Source: Aquilaria yunnanensis (Eukaryota; Streptophyta; Magnoliopsida; Malvales; Thymelaeaceae). From it: 64,000 nt of DNA. Positions within the stretch are counted from its first letter, which is position 1. The number at the start of each line of letters is the position of its first letter. The notes under the pieces were generated by a model that saw nothing but the letters and a program-made list of their open reading frames with translations, was not told where the DNA came from and ran no database searches. Positions 45,777-56,649 of the stretch are shown here, piece by piece. The translations under genes and the position numbers were made by a program. The stretch lies in contig CM077600.1 in NCBI GenBank assembly GCA_039654915.1, positions 26,396,953 to 26,460,952 of the forward strand. The letters run 5' to 3'.

Positions 45777-46899
45777 TGGGTAAAATTCAACCTAATGAAC
45801 ATTTTCATTAGAAGCTGAACAGATTTTCAGTTAAACCCAAAAGGCCAAATCGACCAAAGTCATTAATTTTCCTGTAAGAATGCCAATTTATCTCTCAAGC
45901 AAAATATTAAATACTGTTATCATTAGGTGTACCACACTTCATAATTTTAAGGTATATTGCATGGTACAACATGCTGTATATTGTTACCAATTTCGCAAAA
46001 AAAAGTTAACATGTTATTTTAAAATAAATTAAATTAAATATTAAATAATTTTTTTACACCTTTTTTTATGTATTCTAATTTTTTTCATCATAATTTATCC
46101 AATATAAATAAAATATATATGAAAGATGATATTTTTTATATAAAAATAATACATTTTCTAACACTACAATGAATACCTACGTGACTCAAAGTATGACACT
46201 TTTGTCCTAACTTGTTTTATAATTTATGTTAAAATACGTATGATGTTTTACATATTTATATACGATATTTTGATATAAAATGACAAAAAAATATCTCACA
46301 CATGCCCGAAGGAAAATAGGATGCCACAGTATGTACCTCATAGTATTTTACGGCATACTACTGCACAAACATTTATACCGTTGTATTAAAGACCATGCTC
46401 TCAAGATAACATGGTGTTCATATTCCAAAGGCGAAACAATGAAGGTCTTAAGCTGCCGGAGGGAATTTTGCTACCATTTTAGATCTAACATTCAGAAGTC
46501 TTACAAGGATCAATCTACATTGGAGGAGGCAGATGAGCAAGGCAGAGATGAGCGAATCAGACAAGTAAGGCAAAAGAGCAAATCATAAGAGAGAGGAAAA
46601 TGAGCAAACCAGACACAACAACAAAATAGTTAAATCAGACCAGAGTGAACCAGAGCAAGATGATGGCACAGGTGGATGAGGAAGACGGTGGATCAGACCA
46701 AAGCCTACCCACAATGAACCCATGTCATCAATCGGGCAAATCGCGTTGGAGGAAAAAGAGATGATGAGCTTGAGGCATTGATTGAGATGAAATTGGAGAT
46801 GTTACGCATTAGAGAGAGAAAGACCCAATTTTAACATTAAAGTGAAATGAGAGCATAATAGGCATTTTATACTTTAAAACTTACCAAAAGAGAAAATGG
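45777..46899. other. intergenic, no gene supported
   Basis: AT-rich to about 46270. 46280-46588 is an open frame of 102 codons whose C-terminal part is charged (EEADEQGRDERIRQVRQK), without a recognisable family. I do not call it a gene. Confidence 0.35.
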
Positions 46900-46904
46900 T
46901 GCAA

Positions 46905-47268
46905 TGATGCGAACAACAAATTTAATATTTTGTTATTTTGATGTAATTTTCGTAATTATTTTTAGGGGTATTTTATTTCCTTAGTTGAAGAGTTATTTTT
47001 GGGTTGTAATAAGTTAATTACAGCGTTTATCAATTATGGTATCAAGTAGGATTTCTCTAAAGATCTTTTATTGGAAAAATATATCAATTAGGATTAGATT
47101 TCCTAGTTAGAGTTAATTTTGATTTTTCCTATTTTAGTTGGTTTAGAATTTTAATGGTTGCTTATACAAAGGCTTGTGCATGTGTGTAAAAGACATAACT
47201 TTTGAAACTCCTTATTTCATCTTGGGGCTACACGTGTTCTACTCTTATTCACGTAACTCATTCCGTCA
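46905..47268 (+). repeat. 5' LTR
   Basis: Begins TGATGCGAACAACAAATTTA, ends CATTCCGTCA. It matches the 3' LTR along its whole length (TATGGTATCAAGTAGGATTT, TTTTAGTTGGTTTAGAATTT) but lacks about 50 bases that the 3' copy has after CATAACTTTTGA. This looks like a deletion after insertion. Confidence 0.9.
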
Positions 47269-47270
47269 GG

Positions 47271-47282
47271 TGGTATCAAAAC
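47271..47282 (+). promoter_or_regulatory. primer-binding site (Met-tRNA type)
   Basis: TGGTATCAAAAC, two bases after the 5' LTR, differs by two bases from TGGTATCAGAGC, the standard complement of the initiator Met-tRNA 3' end. Confidence 0.8.
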
Positions 47283-47749
47283 AGTTGGAATCGCCATTTT
47301 CTCTTGGTAATTGACACAATTGAAGAAGCGACAATTCTTACAACATCAATCATAGGACTATGACCCTAAGATCGGAAAATCAAAGGGTGCATTGAGATCT
47401 TACGAGTAACAAATGGATCACAGTTATCTACATTTTGACGAGTGTTCTATAGATCAATTTGACTACCAAAGTTTTCATGCAAACATAAATTAAAGTAACA
47501 ATAGGTTGCGAGTTCAAGAGAACATCGCCTTCGACCAGCCTATTGGAAGATCCCTTCCTACATATGAGCATAAACGTTAAACTTACGATGAAGAAGAGTC
47601 ATCGGATGAATATGAAGATTACTATTCTTTTAAATCAAGGTGGTACATGGAGGATTTTGAATTAGATGATGATGACTATCTTGTTGAGCATAAATGACAT
47701 GCCAGACGTGGGTGGTAAACTAGTGAATTATTAAAGGAAGGCATTCCTT

Positions 47750-48409
47750 TCTTTTATAGAGATTTAGATATTGAAGATTTTCTAGAATAGATTGCCGATG
47801 TTAATTTTTTTTTTTTAAGTATAACATGGTGTCGAAAGCAATAAAAAGGTATAGTATGTTATTTAGAGATTAAAGGGACGAGCTTTAGCTTGGTGGGGGA
47901 GATTACAGGTTAGAAAGTATCGTTAAAGGAAATATTCAATTAAAACATAGTATCAAATGAAGTGGTTGATGCAGAAATATTTTCTTCCTTTAAATTTTGA
48001 GGAGATCTTATTTCAAAAATATCATAAAGTTTGAGATTATACGTTTGAGAATTGCAATGGGCGAATTTATGAAGTTTATGGTGACATGAGTAATTTAATT
48101 TCCAGTGACTTTACATATGGTAGTCCACGTAAAGAGGAGGAGGAAGAGATTATTTGTGAGCCAAATGAAGAAGATGAAGGCTATAAGGAAAGCATAAAGC
48201 AATAAGAACAAGTTGTGAGCAACAAGCCGGTAGAAGAACATGTGATTGGCGTAATTGAAGTGGATGATCTAGGTGAATGTCAAGTTGCGGTTCAAGTTGA
48301 AGTACATGAACCAATTAAAGATGTAGGAATCAAAGAAGCCTTGCATTATATTGGCCAATTAACACAAATTGAGATGGATGAGGCTGACCCCAAATTTGAA
48401 ATTGCCTAA
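47750..48409 (+). pseudogene. gypsy-type gag remnant
   Basis: Reading through stops and shifts, the plus strand shows the Ty3/gypsy gag signature: DIEDFLE followed by a basic stretch, then LKGTS/ALAWWG (the typical L-K-x-x-A-x-x-W-W motif), then KWLMQKYFLPLNFEEILFQK. The final open frame (48215-48409, VEEHVIGVIEVDDLGECQ) is the tail. Several TAG/TGA stops make it non-functional. It is cut off where the CACTA end begins. Confidence 0.75.
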
Positions 48410-48411
48410 CG

Positions 48412-49170
48412 CACTACTAAAAAAACAGAAGATTTCAACTGCCTTTATTTCCAACTGCCAAAACCATTGGAGGCAAGACAAAACCTTTTCCAACGGCTCA
48501 GCCGTTGAAAATATTATGTCATTAAATTTAGGGGTATATATATAATATTTCCAACGGCTGTAGCCGTTGGAAAACATATAGTATGAGAAAAATTGATGTG
48601 AATTTTTGAAAATTATATATATATAATATTTCCAACGGCTGTAGCCATTGGAAAACATATAGTATGAGGGAATTTGATGTGAATTTTTGCAAATTATATA
48701 TATATAATATTTCCAACAGCTAAAGTCATTGGAAAACATTTAGTATGAGGGATAATTTGCGTGAATTTTTGCAAACTAAAGTGGATAATATTTCCAACAG
48801 CTTTAGCCGTTGGAAAAATATATAGTATGAGGGCAAATTGAAATAATTTTCTCCAAATTAAAATATATATAATATTTCCAACGGCTATAGTCATTGGAAA
48901 ACATTAAGTATGAGGGAGAATTTGGGTGAATTTTTGCAAACTAAAGTGGATAATATTTCCAACGGCTTTAGACGTTGGAAAAATTGTTGTAGGGAAAATT
49001 AAATCAAATTGTTTATGTTTTTTATTTCCAACGGCTTTAACCGTTGGAAAAAATAGTTGCATTTAATTTTCCAACTTCCAATGGCTTCAACCGTTGGAAT
49101 ATCATTTAATGAAACGAATAGTTTTGTTTTTTTTTCCAACGGCTAAGGCCGTTGGAAATTTCTATTTTAA
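48412..49170 (+). mobile_element. CACTA (En/Spm) transposon end with palindromic subterminal repeats
   Basis: CACTACTAAAAAAACAGAAG at 48412 is a textbook CACTA terminus. Inside it are ten copies of a 25-27 bp palindrome, TTTCCAACGGCT-N-AGCCGTTGGAAA, beginning near 48486, 48548, 48626, 48710, 48790, 48874, 48955, 49024, 49070 and 49132. They are separated by AT-rich spacers of about 25-55 bp. Subterminal arrays like this are the binding sites of CACTA accessory proteins. No opposite AGTAGTG end is seen before 49595, so only one end remains. Long ORFs here on the minus strand are repeat artefacts. Confidence 0.85.
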
Positions 49171-49581
49171 ATTCCCCCCCCCTAGACGTTCGTCTTCTTC
49201 CTTGGGATTTCACAGAGCTTCGTTTCTCTTCTCTCTCTCTTCTCATTTCGTCGTCCCACACGCACATACATCTCTCTCTCTTCTCGTTTCGTCGTCCCAC
49301 ACGCACACACAGAAGCAATTGAAAGCCAAGAAATTTAGGCAATGGTTGATGAGGACCTCTCCAAGCTAAAATTTCTATTTGTGGATTTTCTTGGTATTGA
49401 AGAATATTTTTTTCCAAGCCAAAATAACATGATTTGTGTCTAGATTAATTTGGGAGTAAAAAGACATCAACATGGCTTGACATTCAAGAAGCTTGAAGAA
49501 AGCTTGTTGTGTTTCAAATATTTGTTCATGTGGTATAAAAGAACTCAATTTCAACTGAGAAACTCAATGCAAGTTTTCTTT
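49171..49581. other. remaining retrotransposon/CACTA interior, no gene
   Basis: 49232-49311 holds a 40-bp unit twice (TCTCTCTCTTCTC(A/G)TTTCGT...). After about 49340 the sequence resembles a retrotransposon 3' region leading to the polypurine tract. The point where CACTA DNA stops is not visible. Confidence 0.4.
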
Positions 49582-49594
49582 AAGAGGAGGAGAA
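49582..49594 (+). promoter_or_regulatory. polypurine tract
   Basis: AAGAGGAGGAGAA directly precedes the TG of the 3' LTR, as required for plus-strand priming. Confidence 0.85.
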
Positions 49595-50009
49595 TGATGC
49601 GAATAGCAAATTTAATACCTTGTTATTTTATTGAGGTTTTCGTAATTATTTTTAAGGGTGTTTTATTTCCTTAGTTTAAGATTTATTTTTGGGTTTTAAT
49701 AGGTTAATTAGAGTCCTTATAAATTATGGTATCAAGTAGGATTTCTCTAGAGATCTTTTATTGGAAAAAAATATCAATTAATATTAGATTTCCTAGTTAG
49801 AGTTATTTTTTATTTTTCCTATTTTAGTTGGTTTAGAATTTTAATGGTTACTTGTATAAAGGCTTATGCATGTGTGCAAAAAACATAACTTTTGATTAAT
49901 AAAATTATTGAGGTTTTTCTCTTTAAATTTTAGGTTTTTGGATTGAAACTTCTTATTTTATCTTGGGGTTAGACATGTTCTACTCTTATTTATACAACTC
50001 ACTGTGCCA
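49595..50009 (+). repeat. 3' LTR
   Basis: Begins TGATGCGAATAGCAAATTTA, ends CACTGTGCCA, followed by the TGCAA target duplication. About 50 bases longer than the 5' LTR. Confidence 0.9.
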
Positions 50010-50014
50010 TGCAA

Positions 50015-50570
50015 TTAATTTAAAACACCATAAAATGTAAAATGGTTCAAATAATATGAGAGAAAAAAAGTATAATGTAAATTCGGTTAAATTTTTTCAC
50101 ATTTAAACGAAGAGTAGGGGGAATTTTTTTATGCCGGTCTAACATTTCATTAGAGACTTTCCTGACATGATAACATGTTACAACGTGTTATAATTTGATT
50201 GCCCGTAATGCATATCATAACAACAGACTATTATTATCTCGTTTATCATTCAGTGGTCATTTATAAATTTTTTTAATTTATAATTTCACCTTAGGTGCAT
50301 GACATTTTATGCAACACATGAACAACGATGAGTGTTCGCAACTAAACAAATTAGACCGTTGAACTAATAATTGCTGGTCGTAATTATCTTAAAACAGAAA
50401 CATTAAGACCTCATTAAATTGCAGAAAATTTTTACCTTTTTTTCGTTTGCCAATTTTTTCTTGAATAGGCACTTACTAAGGGTCTAGTGAAATATCATAT
50501 TTTTCAGATCAAAATTCGTGAAACTGTAGTATTAAAATTTTACATTTTAGAAAAATGATAATTTTCTGTA
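50015..50570. other. intergenic, no gene seen
   Basis: AT-rich, no ORF or repeat boundary that I can support. Confidence 0.5.
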
Positions 50571-51085
50571 GGCCTAAATCCACAATTCATCCCCCAAGCT
50601 TTGTTGACTCAAACACTTAACCCCTTTAACTATGACTCGGGGCAATTTAGCCCATAAATTTTGTAAACTGTGACACATAACCTCTCCTATCTGATGGAAA
50701 TGTTCTTTTTGGTTTTCAAGTGATATATATGACAATAATATTGAACGTGGAGACCGAAGCTGGCATTTTACTATATTACTATTTAAAAGATTGTATTTCT
50801 CTGTAGTTTCGCATGCAGGAGATTAGGAAGTTCTTTGGGAAACAGGGAGCATACTCAACATGCCAATTAAAATTGCGAAGGAAGACGAACTGTCAAACAG
50901 CAATTACTAAAACACCAAATTCAACCTTCTTATTTAATTTTATTATCATTTAGACCCCTAAAAAATAAAAAAAAAATATTTGTATCAGTTATAAAGGGTT
51001 ATGTGTCCCAGTTATTGGAATCATAGTTTAAGAGGTTAAGCGTCCGAGTCAGCAAAGTTAAGGGGTGAAATTGTGGATTTAGGCC
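50571..51085. mobile_element. MULE-derived MITE, GGCCTAAA family
   Basis: Inverted ends: left GGCCTAAATCCACAATTCAT, right (reversed) GGCCTAAATCCACAATTTCA, matching on through ACTTAACC(C/T)CT. Flanked by a perfect 9-bp duplication TTTTCTGTA (50562-50570, 51086-51094). Its ends resemble those of 938-2356 and 31049-32240. The 515-bp body has no coding content. Confidence 0.9.
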
Positions 51086-51390
51086 TTTTCTGTACTGTTC
51101 TGTTAAACGAATATTTAAGTAGTTTTAATTTTTATTAGTAAACAAAAAAAAAAAAAAAGAACGACGAAATCTCAAAAAACATAGCTTACACGTTTGGTTC
51201 ACACGTGGCAGTAACTTATTACACAAACAGACCAGTCTGTACAAATTGACGGAAGCTTAGCTGGCAACCAGAGATGGACGGCCAGGATCCACTTGCAGAA
51301 AAATCTGATGACGTGGAATACCATAGTGTGCCCCCTCTAAAGCTCCAATCATTGGACCCCCCTCTCTCTCCATCTCTCTTATTCTCTTGA

Positions 51391-51400
51391 TCATATAAAG
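51391..51400 (+). promoter_or_regulatory. possible TATA box of the DUF1677 gene
   Basis: TCATATAAAG follows a CT-rich stretch (CCTCTCTCTCCATCTCTCTT) about 400 bases before the end of the leader exon. Position and context suit a plant core promoter, but no transcript start is visible. Confidence 0.45.
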
Positions 51401-51429
51401 CGCTTTTGGGTGGACGAAAAACAAAAACA

Positions 51430-52261
51430 AACACAAAAAGCAATATCTTGGGTTTTGTTCACACAAGATAAAGTTTTGTTCTTTGGAAGTAACCAAGAAA
51501 AGGGTCTTTGTAATTTTCTCAATTTAAGGTGTTTTTTTGTGCTGAGCAAGGGTTGATCGAGAAAGAAGAAAAGCAAAGGGAAGCAAGCGAGCAAGCAAGC
51601 AAGGTTTTTGCGAGAAATGGTTTTAATGGTTGGAATTTTCTTTGCCGGGGAAACGGTGGAAGAAGGAGAGTGGGAGAAGGAGAGATAAGGAGAGGAGGAT
51701 TTGTTTCAGAAGCCAAACTAGCAGAAGCGGGGAGAGATAATAGACCAATCAAAGGTTCTGTCTACAATTCTCTTTTGATCTGCTTCTGCTGGTAAATTCT
51801 CAATCAATTTCCTATTTTTCGTTGCTGGGTTTTGTTTTTTCTTGCATTAGATTATAGAAAGCGAGTTGAGATTCGTTCCCGTGTTCAAAAGTTTGGAACT
51901 TGATTTGACTGTTTTTCTTGATTTGATTGGTGATCCTGCTAAATGGACGGTTCTGTTTGTGTTACGTAAGGTCGATCATGAATTTCTCTTGGTTCTGGTT
52001 CTTGCTTGTGATTCAAATTTGGACCTCTCACGCCAGCTGGGTTGCTTAAGCGTGTTGTTCTCATTTCTGTTGACCTTGTTAATTTTTCTCTTCCTTTCCC
52101 ATCCAGCCATGAACTTCTTAATGCCTCTATCTGCTGATGGATGTTGATGTTAATTGTCATTTTCTCAATGTTTCAACGGTGTTCATGTTTAGTGAATACG
52201 TTAATGATGTTAATGAAGCTACATTTATAGGTTGCTGTGTGTCTTTGTTTGTCGTGCACAG
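51430..52261 (+). other. leader exon and leader intron of the DUF1677 gene
   Basis: The leader is GA-rich and ends at TGCTG|GTAAAT (51791). The intron runs to an acceptor GTCGTGCACAG at 52261, twelve bases before the ATG. The leader contains short ATG-initiated frames that could act as upstream ORFs. The frame 51866-52147 lies in the intron and is not a gene. Confidence 0.6.
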
Positions 52262-52272
52262 GGCTATTGGCA

Positions 52273-52770
52273 ATGTCTGCTACTGTAATCAGTGACGCGA
52301 TGATGGTCTCGGCGCACACAGCAGCTGTATCAGCTCCAGAAACTCAAGTGACGGCTGTAAAAATTGCAGCACAAGTGGAAGTTGAGTTTGCAAAATGCGA
52401 TTGCTGTGGCTTGACCGAGGAATGTACTCCGGCCTACATAGAGCGCGTGCGCGAAAGGTATCACGGCAAATGGATATGTGGCCTGTGCGCTGAGGCTGTG
52501 AAAGATGAGATTGTGAGGACTGAGAGGCTTATAAGCACCGAGGAAGCGATGGCAAGACACATGAACTTCTGCAAGAAATTCATGTCTGCAGGGCCTCCCC
52601 CTGATCCTACAGTTCACTTGATATCTGCTATGAGACAGATTCTTAGGAGAAGTTTGGATTCACCAAGAAGTTTGAGATCAACTCCAACCAGTCCCATGAG
52701 AAAAGACGGCAAAATCCACCGTCCAGGACTTACTAGGTCTGAAAGTTGCTTCTCTACCTTGTCTAGATGA
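52273..52770 (+). CDS. DUF1677 family protein, 165 residues
   Basis: Single coding exon. The hallmark of this plant-only family is present at residues 40-80: KCDCCGLTEECTPAYIERVR then GKWICGLCAEAVKDE, with Cys at 42, 44, 45, 51, 69 and 72. This arrangement suggests metal binding, although no function is established. The C-terminal part is basic and Ser-rich (LRRSLDSPRSLRSTPTSPMR) and ends TRSESCFSTLSR, the usual family ending. The N-terminal 35 residues are Ala/Val-rich and variable. I chose the ATG at 52273 because an upstream in-frame ATG (52237) lies in the leader intron. Length is normal for the family. No paralogue or related gene is adjacent. Confidence 0.93.
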   Translation: MSATVISDAMMVSAHTAAVSAPETQVTAVKIAAQVEVEFAKCDCCGLTEECTPAYIERVRERYHGKWICGLCAEAVKDEIVRTERLISTEEAMARHMNFCKKFMSAGPPPDPTVHLISAMRQILRRSLDSPRSLRSTPTSPMRKDGKIHRPGLTRSESCFSTLSR

Positions 52771-54611
52771 TGCACATGTAGAAAATGGAGAAGGGAAACT
52801 AAACTGGGATTGGCATGGGGGGCACATATTATTTCATCTGATAGGTAAGATAAAACTGAAAATAAGAAGCAAAAGAACAAGATCAAGGATGATGTTGTTG
52901 AATGTTGTATAAGTTGTTGATTTGAATGTAACTTGTTCCCCAAGTTTTTGGTTCCTCCTCCGAAACACCGGTTTGTTTTTGCCAGGGAATCTGATAAACC
53001 ACCCACACAAAGAAATTAGATAAAAACTTGCAACTGTTAAAACCCAGTTCATCTTGGGTGGTAGATTAGCTGTTAACCGTGGGATTTGGAAGAAATTGAC
53101 ACAAGTCCTGGTCATCTATTGAAATTATTAACACAAGGGGACCGAAATGATTAAGTGATAAATTAAATAAGTTGAGAAGTTGACTTGTCGATAGGGACAG
53201 ATAAGACCAAAATTATAAAGGTGTTAATCTAATCTTTGATCCTGTGGGTAACTATTCTACAAGCTGAGGTGCCATGATTGGTGGCATTTCTGTTTGTAAA
53301 GTAGCTCTAATTATGAAAGAATCTCTCACGGGGTGGAGAATTGATAGAGAGAAGACAAGTCTTCTGCTACGAATAACAAATTCGATTCCCTTTTCTTCTC
53401 TTCCTTTTTGTACTGGCAAATTGGGAATAAGGGACCATTTTGATTAAGAGTTTACACGTTGCAGGGACTCGGAACTCTGGCAAGTACTGCTTAGAAACGC
53501 GCATGCGCGCACACACTTGTCTTGATTCAGTTTTTTAAGTTTCTTCAATGGTGGCTTTTTGTGCTCGCTTAGGTTGAATGAATTTGGTCAGCCTTCAGAG
53601 TTCTACCTGCGAATTTCAGGATCAGGTTGCAGCCAAGGTTGAGTTAGGTTCTATGTATTTGTGTGAGGGTGTGGCACTTGAAATATCTAAGTATTTGCTC
53701 GTGCCTAAATTTATGCTGAGAATATTTTTTCAATCAAGCTTCATATTTTCACTTTTCTTTTCTTTTTAAAAAAATCATTTCTAAAATTTTGCCAAATATA
53801 GGCTTTGGCTTTTAAACTTCTTTTCTTTTTTGGGTCAAAATTTTACTCACATCTAAAAGCTGTTTTTTACTGCCCAGACAACAGATATCATGAATTATAG
53901 AGTATATTCCAATTCCCAATCCAGAATCGTAATTTTCATTCCAACCCGGCCAAAATTTTCTGCCTTTGGTTGAGTGAGGGGAAAGAATTTGTGATGTTGA
54001 CTGGGTCAGTAGTACAATAATTGGGTAGATAAAAGCTGCCTAAATAATGGCAGTGAAACAAACGCCTGGGATGAAAAGGTTAGTCCAAAAAAAGTTAATG
54101 AAAATTAAATAAATCTCACAAGTCACATGAGTCATATCATAAGTCACAACCAAGCAATGAGAAATTTGGAATTGCTGCCATGCCTATTACAGTTGGGTGA
54201 GGTCTGGGCAGGATGATTTTTTTAATCTTTTTTTGCTCTGAAAATGTTTTTTTTTTCCTGAGAAATTTAGCTGTGGTGAAGATACTTTGTGTTTGTGGTG
54301 CAGGATGTAATACCGTAACATCAAAATAAGTGCAAGACAGCTCTGGTCTTGACCAGACATAACAAGTTTCTGGGAATGGTGGGTTTGTGCACTGTTGTCA
54401 ATATCAACCCATGTTCTCAACATTACATGGCAACTGACTCAGCACAGTACCTTTGTTTGGGTCCACATGGGATAAAGCTTCACTTTTTTGGTCCTGCAAC
54501 TCTTCCTTGCTTCTTGTCCAAACAAAATTGTGTACTGCAGTACAATGTACATGAAGGTTCTATACTAGTAGATTAGATTGTGGGCTAAACAGTTAATAAA
54601 TTCTTGTAGTG

Positions 54612-54615
<4 letters not shown>
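52771..54615. other. 3' flank of the DUF1677 gene and intergenic DNA
   Basis: The first 200-300 bases are probably 3' untranslated. The rest has no supported gene. Short ORFs at 53578-53769 and 54349-54576 lack protein-family features. Confidence 0.4.

Positions 54616-54655
<40 letters not shown>
54616..54655. repeat. (TAT)13 microsatellite
   Basis: Forty uninterrupted bases of TAT/ATT repeats. Confidence 0.95.
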
Positions 54656-54956
54656 GTTTGCTACATCGTTTATTATTTGAATAAGAAATTTTTAGTCTCC
54701 CATACTTTCTTGACACAGGTCAAATATGAAATTTTACCACTGAAAAAAAATTTGAACTTCAAATGCTATTTAACCTATATAACTCTAATGGAAATTGAAT
54801 TAAAGATCTTTGCGATATGATACACGTCTTTAACATTACTATCAAAAGGGTGAGCAAGGGAGTCTCTTCCTAGTACTAAATATTAAAAGACTATCACCTC
54901 GATTTGGCAAAGTTTAATATTTGATCACAAGATTCTTGAACCAAAGTTTTGTTGGC

Positions 54957-56250
54957 AGATTGGGGATAGTAGCTCTATTAATATTTGGAAAGATTTATTG
55001 GATCCCAAATTTTTCCTGGATAGGCTTATTCACCACGTATTTGATCTTACTACATTTGATCATTCCACCTAGTAAATGTCTTCAGGTTAGTGATCTAATG
55101 CTTCCAAATTCAATTGAGTGAAATCTTTGTCTTCTCCTTATATTTTTTAGAGGGGAAGTGGTGGATGCTATTGTTCGAGTGTCATGTCAAGATGAGTTTT
55201 GGCCTGTGTGGGTCAAGTTGAAGGATGGCTCATACACAACAAAAAAAAGTTATGTTTTATCTCTCTTAGAGAGCATCTCATGTCTACCTAGCTATTATAA
55301 TCTTCCGGATATTCATGAATTTCTTTAAAGGTTATGGGCCTCAAACATCCCGCCTAAGTTTAGAATTTTTATCTAGAAATGTATTAATAATGCCTTGTCA
55401 ACCATAGTGGAGCTTGTGAATGAGGGCATCCAAATTTCCCTGTGTTGTCCTCGCTACAATTCCAATGATGAGGATTTATGTCACCTCTTTATTTATTGCT
55501 CTACAGTGAGGCACATATGGGAGAATACAAAGGGAGTTAAGCAGGTTAATCATGGCCTAGACTTCACTTAATGGATTATAGAAAATCTTCTTGACCATGC
55601 TTCTTGGAATTCAAATACAAGAGACCAAATTATCATCATTTTATGGAGCATTTGGTTGTCTTGGAATGCTAATATGGAGTCCTTTTAGATCCTCCAGGCC
55701 AAAGTTCCTCCGTTGAGGAAAATCCAAGCTGCTGGCCACCATAGGGAGCCTATCACTAAATCTTTTCAGCTTTATTTGCCTTCATGCATTAGATGCTGGG
55801 TAATTGACTGGCTTGCGCCCCCTCCAGTCATCTTTCAAGTTGACGGGGCTTGGGACCCGTCTACTACAATGGGTGCAGTGGCTTAATAGTTTCAAGACCC
55901 AACTTCATCTACCATCATGAATAACTATTGTTTGGTTGGGAAACGCCCTTCAACTTTATAGAAAAAGATCATGGCCATATTGGAGGCTCTAGGGATACTA
56001 GGATGTGACACATGGACAATGTTACTATTCTCACTGATTGCTTGGTAGGCTTTCTTCAAATTGATGACACACTAGAGGTCAAGAAAACAAAATCAAGATT
56101 ACACACTAGTTGATAACACAGTTTAAAAATGTTTCTATTCTCATCGTCTGTCGCTCGGCAATTATTCATGTGTACCGGTTGCGCACTGGGGTCTTAGGAT
56201 ATCTTCTACTTAATAATGTTCTCTTTCTCTCTGTTTTATTTCCTTTTTTA
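54957..56250 (+). pseudogene. L1-type LINE 3' end: zf-RVT and RNase H domains, decayed
   Basis: Read across stops and shifts, the plus strand shows the order of the plant L1 polyprotein end. First IGDSSSINIWKDLLDP; then VSDLMLPNSIEWN; then the zinc-binding reverse-transcriptase domain (zf-RVT) with WASNIPPKFRIFI, CCPRYNSNDEDLCHLFIYC and VRHIWE. RNase H follows, with IFQVDGAWDPSTTMGAVA and later VTILTDC. Stops occur after HEFL, FRIFI and GAVA, among others. The reverse transcriptase proper is absent, so this is a 5'-truncated dead copy. Poly(A) and target duplication were not recognised. Confidence 0.85.
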
Positions 56251-56640
56251 CTAAAAAAACAAAAAGAAAGACTATCACTAGATAATTTCTTGTTTAGATC
56301 GTAAGCTATTAACTGCAAATTAATGCTATTAATTTCGTGAAAAGGATTTGTCATTTAAAATATTTATTATAGCATTGTGTCAATCGGAAAATATCTCTAA
56401 CAAACACAATATTGTGATTGTGTCGTCCAGAGAATATAAAAATTAATTAATTATTGGATCTGTTTGCCAGCTAGGATGAAAGCAAATATAAGTCCCAAGA
56501 AATTAAACTACCCCTGTCTGTCTATGAAAAAAAAGGTTTATTAATTAAGCATGAAACAGAAGGGCCAATCCAATAAGATACGAACCTCTACAAATATCTA
56601 TTCTAGTCAGGTTGCTTGTTATACAATATATTTGCCTTTT
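56251..56640. other. intergenic, no gene seen
   Basis: AT-rich DNA between the LINE relic and the next MULE; nothing supported. Confidence 0.5.
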
Positions 56641-56649
56641 ATATATAAT

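Larger units (their letters stand above)
46900..50014 (+). mobile_element. LTR retrotransposon (gypsy-like, no pol) with TGCAA target duplication
   Basis: The element proper is 46905-50009, flanked by TGCAA on both sides (46900-46904 and 50010-50014). It has two LTRs starting TGATGCGAA and ending in CA, a primer-binding site like that for initiator Met-tRNA, a polypurine tract, and decayed gag. Protease, reverse transcriptase and integrase are missing, so it could move only with help. A CACTA transposon end is nested in the 3' half. Many LTR differences indicate an old insertion. Confidence 0.9.

Noticed and set aside
46280..46588. 102-codon plus-strand ORF
   Set aside because: No recognisable domain or splice context, and the surroundings are transposon-rich; not enough to call a gene.
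48359..48894. Long minus-strand ORFs (126, 62 and 66 codons) with repeated YYIYII and FQWLQPLEILYIY blocks
   Set aside because: They read the reverse strand of the CACTA palindrome array; the periodic protein is a by-product of the DNA repeat.
48480..49160. Regularly spaced palindromic repeats resembling a CRISPR array
   Set aside because: This is plant DNA, the spacers are similar AT-rich sequence rather than unique, and the repeats start just inside a CACTA terminus.
52237..52272. Upstream in-frame start adding MCLCLSCTGLLA to the DUF1677 protein
   Set aside because: The segment lies in a leader intron with a good acceptor at 52261; family members start near MSATV.
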